Assembly (NCBI GenBank): GCA_028282865.1
Contig: JANQHA010000031.1
Location: 1-7,397, forward strand
Direction: 5' to 3'
Source: Oligoflexales bacterium
Lineage (GTDB): Bacteria > Bdellovibrionota_B > Oligoflexia > Oligoflexales > CACXFL01
DNA: 7,397 bases
Under the pieces are notes generated by a model that was not told the DNA's origin, made no database searches, and was given only the letters and a program-made list of their open reading frames with translations. Each line of letters starts with the position of its first letter. Within the stretch, counting starts at the first letter, position 1. A program made the translations under genes and the position numbers. Below are positions 1 through 4,941 of this stretch, piece after piece.

Positions 1-220
1 AAAAATTCCTCACTGCTAAACCGTCATATTTACAGGTTTAACTTTGAAACTAGAAAACAAAATTTAATCTTATTTAGTCTACATTCTAAACCATGATGAG
101 CGAAATAGCCTTAAATTTATCACTTCAGCACATGGTATCGAAATTGCATTTCTAATCGCAGAATACTTTAGGGAAGAGGATTCTAACTTTCAGGGGGAGG
201 ATGAACATGAAGCAAATTAG
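1..220 (+). pseudogene. Possible frameshifted 3' end of an unidentified gene
   Basis: No uninterrupted ORF with a start codon fits this stretch, but three protein-like segments follow each other in consecutive frames. Bases 3-38 read KFLTAKPSYLQV, then a stop at 39. About 40-90 read NFETRKQNLILFSLHSK in the next frame, with a stop at 94. Bases 92-217 read HDERNSLKFITSAHG and onward through IEIAFLIAEYFREED to a stop at 218-220. Dropping one T from the T run at 37-39 and one C at 91-92 would join them into one polypeptide tail of about 70 residues. The last segment lacks any ATG, GTG or TTG start. Its stop lies 14 bases inside the next small ORF, a spacing typical of translationally coupled genes. 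The family is not recognised. This could be a decayed gene, a sequence with single-base errors, or chance open frames in AT-rich DNA. Confidence 0.33.
193..200 (+). promoter_or_regulatory. Strong Shine-Dalgarno sequence before the small membrane ORF
   Basis: The run GGGGGAGG lies six bases before the ATG at 207 and is among the best Shine-Dalgarno matches in the window. It favours ATG 207 over the in-frame ATG at 201, which would directly abut it. The same bases encode Gly-Glu in the overlapping frame that ends at 220, so the site sits inside the preceding candidate coding region. Confidence 0.55.
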
Positions 221-311
221 TACCAAAGGGAATTATTATTTTATCTTAAGTATTGGAGTGCTTCTCATCCTCCCAGTAGCCATCGCTGCATACCTGGTTC
301 TGCTGGGCTAG
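207..311 (+). CDS. Small single-pass membrane protein, 34 aa (or truncated longer gene)
   Basis: This short ORF encodes 34 residues. They start MKQISTKGNYY, continue as one hydrophobic segment at about residues 11-33 (FILSIGVLLILPVAIAAYLV in its core), and end at a TAG at 309-311. Basic residues precede the hydrophobic stretch, suggesting N-in insertion into the inner membrane. Start choice rests on the strong Shine-Dalgarno at 193-200, spaced six bases. The gene overlaps the end of the preceding candidate reading frame by 14 bases, suggesting translational coupling. Past the stop, the +1 frame stays open to a TAG at 415-417 with a Gln/Thr/Pro/Ala-rich stretch resembling a periplasmic linker. 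The original gene may therefore have been about 69 codons and lost its frame near 309. No family is recognised. Alternatives are an intact small membrane peptide, a type I toxin-like peptide, or a broken membrane-anchored protein. Confidence 0.45.
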   Translation: MKQISTKGNYYFILSIGVLLILPVAIAAYLVLLG

Positions 312-372
312 GCAGCCGAAGCAAACGGAGAATCAGGCAACTCAGTCCGCACCAGCCACAAATCTAAGCTAT

Positions 373-1350
373 CTACGGCAATTCGCTGACAGGGATCTTT
401 TTAAGAAGCCTACATAGCTCAGCCGATTTACGCTCAGTGTTGTTAGGATAATAAGGAAAAAGAATCTTGCTTTCAGTAGAAGCAACCAGTGAACGGCCAT
501 CTGATACCCCGTAGGTCTCACCAGCTGCGACAGTCTTAAAATTATAATACCCAGGAGCAAGAGAAGCATCACCAGACTCTGGAAACTCAACCACCTCAAG
601 CCATGTGAATACTTCATGACTATCATTCACCTTGAGAGGCTGCTTCTTGTATAAATTAGATTCTACCACCTGAATAGTCTGCAAAGCTGCCCTAAAACCT
701 GCCGAAATTTTGTAAACGTCAAAGCCATTTTGTCCCAACTCAAGAGTGATCCCGGTACCACCTTGATTATTAACAAACTCATCTGTGCATTGCCCCACTT
801 TAGAGAAAGGTTTGCCCCAGTGAGTCACAATCGGAATCTCCCAAGAAATCTGCCTTGCAAAGCTAAAACCGCCCTTTGAGTAAGGAAAAATAAAGAAGGG
901 CATTTCCGATCGCTCTCTAGTCTGATGTAAATCAAGCAAATAAGAGGTTCTCAAAAGCACACCCTCGAGCTCACGAGCACGATGGTGCTCCTTTGCGGAC
1001 CACTCAACCCTGGCGAAGCTCCGATTTAGATCGGCCTCAAGGAATCGCTGATTTCTTTTTGCAGCCGCAGGGTTTCCTAAAATCATACAAATCGATAGTC
1101 GAAGCTGATAGGAGTCTTGAGAAATAAAGTTAAGAATTTCGTTAAGGACCCGAACTCCGACAAACTCATTCCCATGGGTAATAGCCATAAGGGTTAAGTC
1201 AATATCTTTTGCTGGGTTTGCAGGGTAAGGCTTGGTCTTAGGGCTCAATAGATATACAAAATCAGCCAACTTTTCTACATGTATATCACCTTCTAATTGT
1301 TGGCATTTTAAATCAAAATTCTCAATTTCACTAACAATATTGTAATCCAT
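373..1350 (-). CDS. Succinylglutamate desuccinylase/aspartoacylase family zinc deacylase
   Basis: The 325-residue product belongs to the AstE/AspA branch of the M14 zinc carboxypeptidase superfamily, whose members hydrolyse N-acyl amino acids. The zinc ligands are visible as HGNE (His59, Glu62) and LLDLHQT (His142). The substrate-binding segment runs from GNP at 92-94 to DLNRSF at 107-112, and the probable catalytic Glu204 lies in ITLELG. The remaining ~100 residues would form the family's C-terminal beta-rich domain, and the length is close to that of E. coli AstE (about 320). The ATG at 1350 is chosen because AAGGGAG precedes it by six bases; a GTG at 1389 would add 13 residues but has no such site. 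No astABCD arginine-catabolism genes are nearby, so the true substrate is open and no gene symbol is given. The gene is divergent from the lipoprotein pair. Family call firm, substrate unknown. Confidence 0.9.
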   Translation of the reverse strand: MDYNIVSEIENFDLKCQQLEGDIHVEKLADFVYLLSPKTKPYPANPAKDIDLTLMAITHGNEFVGVRVLNEILNFISQDSYQLRLSICMILGNPAAAKRNQRFLEADLNRSFARVEWSAKEHHRARELEGVLLRTSYLLDLHQTRERSEMPFFIFPYSKGGFSFARQISWEIPIVTHWGKPFSKVGQCTDEFVNNQGGTGITLELGQNGFDVYKISAGFRAALQTIQVVESNLYKKQPLKVNDSHEVFTWLEVVEFPESGDASLAPGYYNFKTVAAGETYGVSDGRSLVASTESKILFPYYPNNTERKSAELCRLLKKIPVSELP

Positions 1351-1427
1351 CCAAGCTCCCTTGTTAAAGCCATGATAAAATAGATACACGCAGCTTTTCT
1401 ACATCATATCCTATAACCTGGTGAGTC

Positions 1428-1736
1428 ATGAAGCCGATAATTACTCAGATTCTCATATCATCTTACTTAGTTGCCCTAGCGACTGGATGCGACCCAGATC
1501 ACAAAAAAAAATGTGAGTGGTACCTGGTTCCTGACAAAGACCGCATTGGTAAAGTAGACAAGGGCATGATACCTCTTTGTGCTCGTAACTTTGTGGTGAA
1601 TAAGCAAGACTGCCGGCTGCAATCTCCGCTAAAATTTGCGGAAGAACACTATCAGAAAAAATTTCGGTATGTAGACATGAAAGTTGACGGACCTGGCCTA
1701 CCGAGAACTGTGGAGAAAATCACTCACTGTGAATAG
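1428..1736 (+). CDS. Small predicted lipoprotein, cysteine-rich, unknown function
   Basis: The 102-residue product has a hydrophobic N-terminal signal (ITQILISSYLVALATG) ending at Cys21 in the context LATGC. This is an acceptable though not ideal lipobox, with Ala rather than Leu at -3. The mature part is short and charged, with four further cysteines (29, 51, 62, 101) that could form two disulfides in the periplasm. No family is recognised. The ATG at 1428 is preceded by GGTGAG only two bases upstream, so the ribosome-binding site is poor; no better start was seen. The next lipoprotein gene begins seven bases after its stop, so the two are very likely co-transcribed. No convincing promoter was found in the 77-base gap shared with the divergent deacylase gene. 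Confidence 0.72.
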   Translation: MKPIITQILISSYLVALATGCDPDHKKKCEWYLVPDKDRIGKVDKGMIPLCARNFVVNKQDCRLQSPLKFAEEHYQKKFRYVDMKVDGPGLPRTVEKITHCE

Positions 1737-1743
1737 GAAAGTT

Positions 1744-2283
1744 ATGAATTATTTTTATATCCTTATTTTACTGCTGCTAAGCTCCTCATGCAGCTCATGC
1801 TCGATACTTTCAAAAAAAAATGACCGAAATACACCCAAATCACCTGATATACCTAAAACTTGGGAGGAGCGCTTCGAGATCAAACTACAATCTGGCAGCT
1901 TTAAACAAGCATGGGGATTGTTTAGCTACGGTGGCGGCTACCAAGACGCCGGTCAAATTATGGTATTTCAGTCTCTATCAAACTCTACCGGTACTTTAGA
2001 TTTCGTCGATCGATCAAAAGGCCAAATAACCAGCACTCGGACACTTGATAAAAGTGAGATGTCAAAATTTCTAGCGTCAATTTCAAAATCTGTTGATTTA
2101 ACAGACTTTGATAGTGGTGCCTTCGATGGGATCACTTACACATTTATTCACCTAAAAAAAGACGGGAATAAAATTATAAAAGAAAAAAAGATACGAATGA
2201 ACAACCCCCATACGGCAAACCCTCCACCCGATGATCATTTAGAGCTCATCTCTCAATTTGAAGACTTAACTACTAGTAGATAA
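1744..2283 (+). CDS. Predicted lipoprotein, unknown function
   Basis: The 179-residue product begins MNYFYILILLLLSSSC, a short hydrophobic signal followed by Cys16 (LSSSC), with a second candidate at Cys19 (CSSC). This fits an outer- or inner-membrane lipoprotein. The ATG at 1744 is chosen because AGGA at 1735-1738 sits five bases before it and the signal then starts at residue 1; an in-frame TTG at 1684 would place 20 hydrophilic residues in front and bury the signal. After a low-complexity linker rich in Lys, Pro and Asn (about 21-40), the mature region looks globular, with WGLFSYGGGYQDAGQ near 57-71 and a likely beta-rich remainder. No domain is recognised. It is second in a two-gene unit with the lipoprotein ending at 1736. 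Its last 18 bases overlap the 3' end of the convergent DUF368 gene. Confidence 0.75.
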   Translation: MNYFYILILLLLSSSCSSCSILSKKNDRNTPKSPDIPKTWEERFEIKLQSGSFKQAWGLFSYGGGYQDAGQIMVFQSLSNSTGTLDFVDRSKGQITSTRTLDKSEMSKFLASISKSVDLTDFDSGAFDGITYTFIHLKKDGNKIIKEKKIRMNNPHTANPPPDDHLELISQFEDLTTSR

Positions 2284-3276
2284 CTCTTGATATCTGATAA
2301 ATAGTACGACGATGGCACCCGCGATTAAGAAACCTAATAAAGTAAGCATGGTATTCATATCAAACGATGGCAGAACAGGCTCCAAATCGATTCTTTTACC
2401 TCCAACTATCGCAAACTTTTGAAATGGCCACAGAGAGAACAAGGAGCCAATCATCAAGCCGACTAAGGCTGAAACCGTCTGGTCATGGGCACGCTCAAGC
2501 AAATAATTTAATAACCTGGTAAAAAGTAAAATTCCAAGGATGCTTCCAAGAGCAACCACTCCGACCAATATTAGATCTCTGGCGGCAATAGCTCCAAGTA
2601 CCTCAAAATAGACCCCAAATAGTAGAAGCACAAACGCACCACTGATCCCAGGAAGTATCATTGCTGAAATAGAGATCATAGATACTAGTAAAATAAATCC
2701 CAAATTTTTCGCGGAATGGTCCGGTTGATAGCTGGAATCACCGCCATTTTCGGCGGCAAGACTCTGCTGCTGCTTCATTTCCACTTTCTTCTCGGCCTTT
2801 GCCAGTTTCTCGTCTCCGCTCATACTAGTTGTGGTGACAAAAGTTAACAAAGCCGCTGACACCAAGCAGCACCAGCCAACTAGTGTTATCTTTTTCTTCA
2901 TCATTTGAAGCGGAACATATACCGAAGTTAAAACAAGTCCGGCAAAAAAACCATAAATAGGATCATGCCAGTGAACCATTAGATATGTGATCAGCTTAGA
3001 GGTAGCTACAATCGCTGAGACAGCCCCCAAGCCAATCATTCCAACAAAAACCAAATCCAAGCGCTTAAGCAGAGCGAGCAAACCGGTAAAGTCGGCTTTA
3101 AATAGCAGCACCAAAAACTGCTTAACATTCTCCAAGTGAATATGAGCTACTGCTGCAAGAAGTCTCTCATAAATCCCAAGCATTAGCGCCATTGTTCCAC
3201 CACTGACTCCTGGAATCACATTTGCAATTCCAATCAAAAAACCTTTTATAGCATAGCCCAGCACAGACACCCCCAA
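2266..3276 (-). CDS. popT: DUF368 polyprenyl-phosphate transporter, PopT-like
   Basis: This polytopic inner-membrane protein (336 aa from the TTG at 3276) carries both DUF368 hallmarks. The first repeat has GFLIGIANVIPGVSGGTMA at about residues 12-30 followed by GIYE. The second has ILPGISGAFVLLLFGVYFE near 207-225. DUF368 (PopT) proteins are one of two families shown to return undecaprenyl phosphate, the lipid carrier for peptidoglycan and other envelope polymers, across the cytoplasmic membrane. The two repeats are separated by a polar, Lys/Glu/Gln-rich stretch at about 151-192, which looks like an added soluble loop. The start is uncertain: TTG 3276 and GTG codons at residues 3 and 5 all precede the first membrane segment, and a G-rich run lies among them. 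A perfect minus-strand TATAAT at 3333-3338 lies 57 bases upstream. The 3' end overlaps the convergent lipoprotein gene by 18 bases. Confidence 0.88.
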   Translation of the reverse strand: MGVSVLGYAIKGFLIGIANVIPGVSGGTMALMLGIYERLLAAVAHIHLENVKQFLVLLFKADFTGLLALLKRLDLVFVGMIGLGAVSAIVATSKLITYLMVHWHDPIYGFFAGLVLTSVYVPLQMMKKKITLVGWCCLVSAALLTFVTTTSMSGDEKLAKAEKKVEMKQQQSLAAENGGDSSYQPDHSAKNLGFILLVSMISISAMILPGISGAFVLLLFGVYFEVLGAIAARDLILVGVVALGSILGILLFTRLLNYLLERAHDQTVSALVGLMIGSLFSLWPFQKFAIVGGKRIDLEPVLPSFDMNTMLTLLGFLIAGAIVVLFIRYQELSTSS

Positions 3277-3332
3277 ATAACAAATGTAGCCTAAGAAACG
3301 ACCATTATTTACCTAAATAAGCCTTTTTTCAA

Positions 3333-3338
3333 ATTATA
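3333..3338 (-). promoter_or_regulatory. Candidate -10 box for the DUF368/popT gene
   Basis: Read on the minus strand this is a perfect TATAAT, 57 bases before the TTG at 3276. The corresponding -35 position (3356-3361, ACGATA on the minus strand) is poor, so this would be a promoter relying mainly on its -10 box or on an activator. It lies in the divergent gap shared with pfkA. Confidence 0.35.
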
Positions 3339-3379
3339 ACTTTAGAAGACTCTACTATCGTTTCTGGGTGCTTTCATAG

Positions 3380-3385
3380 TAAAAT
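3380..3385 (+). promoter_or_regulatory. Weak candidate -10 box for pfkA
   Basis: TAAAAT matches the consensus at five of six positions and lies 44 bases before the GTG start at 3430. No good -35 hexamer is found 16-18 bases upstream and there is no extended -10 TG, so this is only a placeholder for the expected pfkA promoter in this gap. Confidence 0.2.
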
Positions 3386-3429
3386 ACCGCATTGAGGAAA
3401 AAGCACTAATTCTCTTGATAGGAGTTCCC

Positions 3430-4491
3430 GTGAAAATAGGTTTGTGTACTGGTGGTGGTGACTGTCCTGGGTTAAATGCAGCAATTAGAGCAATAGTTAA
3501 GCATGCAGTCGGTACTTATGGGATGGAAGTTATTGGAATCAAAGATAGCTTCAACGGATTAGAAAGTCGGCCATATGAGATCAGACCGCTCTCGGTAAAT
3601 GATGTTTCTGAAATCCTAAACCGTGGCGGGACCATCCTAGGCACAACAAATGCAGGAGACCCTTTCAAGTCAGATCCAGCCCAAGCAGATCGCATAAAAG
3701 ATGCCTATAATGACCTCGGGCTCGAAGCAATCATTGTCATCGGAGGTGATGGCACTCAGTCAATATCAGGTAAACTAAACAAAATGGGCGTACGCTGTAT
3801 CGGGGTTCCTAAGACAATAGACAACGACCTCGCAGCTACAGATGTCTCCATCGGTTTTCAAACTTCGGTAGATATCTCAACCGACGCAATCTCTAGGTTG
3901 AAGTCTACTGCAGAATCTCACGAAAGAGTGATGGTGCTAGAGTTGATGGGTCGTGACGCGGGCCATATTGCCATTCACTCAGGAATAGCGGGCGGAGCAG
4001 ATACTATTCTACTGCCAGAAATACCTTTTTCATACGAAGCAGTAACTAACAAGATTAAGGAGAGGCAGCAGCTTGGGAGGCACTTTAGTATAGTAGTCGT
4101 GGCTGAAGGAGCTTATGAGGCGGGAGCAACCCCAATCTATAAGGAAGCAGATACCACCAAAGTGTCACAAAATAAGCATTTAGGCGGAATTGGTGCTGAA
4201 GTCGCTAAAAGGCTATTTGAATTAACAGGTACCGACACTCGCATTACCGTATTAGGCCATGTGCAAAGAGGCGGATCTCCATGCCCATATGACAGGGTCC
4301 TAGCATCATGCCTCGGTGTCCGGGCAGTTGACCTCGTACAACAGAAGAAGTATGGGGTCGTAGTAGGCATAAAAAGTGGCTCTATTACTGAAACTCCTTA
4401 TGAAGAAGTAGTAGATGTGACTCTTCCGCTTAAGCCTGATAGTATTTACATAAAGACAGCGGAGGCTATGGGGATTTGTTTAGGTAGGTAG
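3430..4491 (+). CDS. pfkA: 6-phosphofructokinase, ATP-type with Lys in PKTIDND
   Basis: The 353-residue cytoplasmic enzyme phosphorylates fructose 6-phosphate to fructose 1,6-bisphosphate, the committed step of glycolysis. Motifs in order are GGGDCPGLNAAIR (residues 8-20, phosphate-donor loop), GGDGT (105-109), PKTIDND (127-133, catalytic Asp131), MGR (173-175) and GHVQRGGSP (276-284) for sugar-phosphate binding. Gly108, equivalent to E. coli Gly104, points to ATP as phosphoryl donor. Lys128, equivalent to E. coli Gly124, is the residue typical of pyrophosphate-dependent enzymes. This Gly/Lys combination is known from the actinobacterial-type, mixed (group III) phosphofructokinases such as Streptomyces PfkA, which use ATP. 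GTG 3430 is chosen over TTG 3415 because AGGAG at 3420-3424 lies five bases before it and the beta strand MKIGLCTGGG then starts the protein. Divergent from popT. Function firm; donor specificity inferred. Confidence 0.95.
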   Translation: MKIGLCTGGGDCPGLNAAIRAIVKHAVGTYGMEVIGIKDSFNGLESRPYEIRPLSVNDVSEILNRGGTILGTTNAGDPFKSDPAQADRIKDAYNDLGLEAIIVIGGDGTQSISGKLNKMGVRCIGVPKTIDNDLAATDVSIGFQTSVDISTDAISRLKSTAESHERVMVLELMGRDAGHIAIHSGIAGGADTILLPEIPFSYEAVTNKIKERQQLGRHFSIVVVAEGAYEAGATPIYKEADTTKVSQNKHLGGIGAEVAKRLFELTGTDTRITVLGHVQRGGSPCPYDRVLASCLGVRAVDLVQQKKYGVVVGIKSGSITETPYEEVVDVTLPLKPDSIYIKTAEAMGICLGR

Positions 4492-4494
4492 AGT

Positions 4495-4588
4495 CGAGAA
4501 CGAAGCATTCAGGCAAGGCCGCAGGAAAAAATGCGACGAAGACAGTACAAGAACAGTACGGCAAGGAGCATTTTTTACGAGAACGAAG
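4495..4588 (+). repeat. Structured purine-rich repeat-like intergenic element
   Basis: Between pfkA and the HipB-like gene is a non-coding stretch with nested symmetry. The 11-base string CGAGAACGAAG occurs at 4495-4505 and again at 4578-4588. GGCAAGG occurs at 4512-4518 and 4560-4566. ACAGTAC occurs at 4542-4548 and 4553-4559. The arms AAAAAATGC (4526-4534) and GCATTTTTT (4568-4576) form a perfect 9-bp inverted repeat around a 33-base loop. This organisation, and its strong purine bias on the plus strand, resembles dispersed extragenic repeats of the REP/MITE kind. Whether other copies exist cannot be seen from one window. It could also act as a poorly formed terminator for pfkA or as a leader of the downstream gene. 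Confidence 0.45.
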
Positions 4589-4611
4589 TATGAATGTTCA
4601 ACCGCGAGCGT

Positions 4612-4629
4612 TATATCAGGGAGGATATA
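4612..4629. promoter_or_regulatory. Candidate HipB-type operator overlapping the ribosome-binding site
   Basis: TATATC, six bases, GATATA forms a perfect 18-bp inverted repeat ending on the first base of the ATG at 4629. The six spacer bases AGGGAG are the Shine-Dalgarno sequence of the HipB-like gene. E. coli HipB binds 18-bp palindromes of the form TATCC-N8-GGATA, so the total length and the outer TAT/ATA match but the inner arm does not. Binding here would block the promoter-proximal RNA or its translation start. Autoregulation is an inference. Confidence 0.4.
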
Positions 4630-4853
4630 TGGATAAGGACATCGGAACCTTTGTAAAACAAGAACGAATCCGAAGAGGGCTGACACAGCAGGAACTCGCC
4701 GATAAAGCGGACGTAGGATTAAACTTCGTCTACCAGCTAGAGAAAAACAAGCCCACAGTTCAGCTCGATAAAACCAACCAGGTTTTAAAAAGCTTGGGCT
4801 ACGTAGTAGGTGCCATCAGGAGTTTTAGTCCTTGGGACGAAGACACACCTTAA
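4629..4853 (+). CDS. HipB/y4mF-like XRE-family transcriptional regulator, orphan
   Basis: This 74-residue cytoplasmic DNA-binding protein consists almost entirely of one XRE/Cro-CI helix-turn-helix. RRGLTQQELADKADVG (15-30) covers helices 1-2, and the recognition helix follows at about 30-40 (LNFVYQLEKNK). The segment KPTVQLDKTNQVLKSLGY (41-58) is the signature of HipB-type antitoxin regulators, which normally neutralise and co-repress the HipA kinase. The ATG at 4629 is chosen over the in-frame ATG at 4590 because GGGAGG lies five bases upstream and the HipB fold begins near IGTFVKQ. No hipA follows: the next 88 bases hold only a hairpin, and then a gene on the opposite strand begins. It is therefore an orphan regulator, a remnant of a toxin-antitoxin pair, or a regulator of other genes. 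Its likely own operator overlaps its start. Confidence 0.85.
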   Translation: MDKDIGTFVKQERIRRGLTQQELADKADVGLNFVYQLEKNKPTVQLDKTNQVLKSLGYVVGAIRSFSPWDEDTP

Positions 4854-4889
4854 TACGATCACGAAAGAGCCCAGTTGACCGAGAGTTGA

Positions 4890-4920
4890 CATTCCCAGCA
4901 GCTTAGCTGCACCGGGAATG
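4890..4920. terminator. Hairpin between convergent genes, possible bidirectional terminator
   Basis: CATTCCC (4890-4896) pairs perfectly with GGGAATG (4914-4920), and inside it GCAGC (4898-4902) pairs with GCTGC (4906-4910) around a three-base loop. There are 12 pairs with a 1x3 internal loop. It lies 37 bases after the HipB-like gene and 21 bases after the stop of the convergent exported-protein gene, where a terminator is expected. Neither side has a U-rich tract, so intrinsic termination would be inefficient. Two AGTTGAC copies eleven bases apart (4873-4879, 4884-4890) adjoin it. Confidence 0.45.
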
Positions 4921-4941
4921 CCCTGCTATTTAAGCAGACTC

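Noticed and set aside
93..155. Plus-strand ATG ORF of 20 codons
   Set aside because: No Shine-Dalgarno, no recognisable product, and overlaps a more protein-like frame.
369..626. Minus-strand 85-codon hydrophobic ORF
   Set aside because: Lies wholly within the AstE-like gene in another frame, has no family features, and its hydrophobicity follows from antisense composition.
1412..1417. TATAAC as a -10 box for the first lipoprotein gene
   Set aside because: Only ten bases before the ATG and without a -35, so no room for a leader with a ribosome-binding site.
4137..4370. Minus-strand ORF opposite pfkA
   Set aside because: Antisense of a strongly conserved phosphofructokinase gene; no independent coding signal.
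4480..4686. Minus-strand ORF across the repeat element and the start of the HipB-like gene
   Set aside because: No start context and overlaps a well-supported gene start; explained by low stop density opposite purine-rich DNA.
4886..4891. TTGACA as a plus-strand promoter element
   Set aside because: The expected -10 region falls in the hairpin (GCTGCA region) and no plus-strand gene follows.
4854..4941. Search for a hipA start or remnant after the HipB-like gene
   Set aside because: Only 88 bases with a hairpin and no HipA-like coding sequence in any frame.
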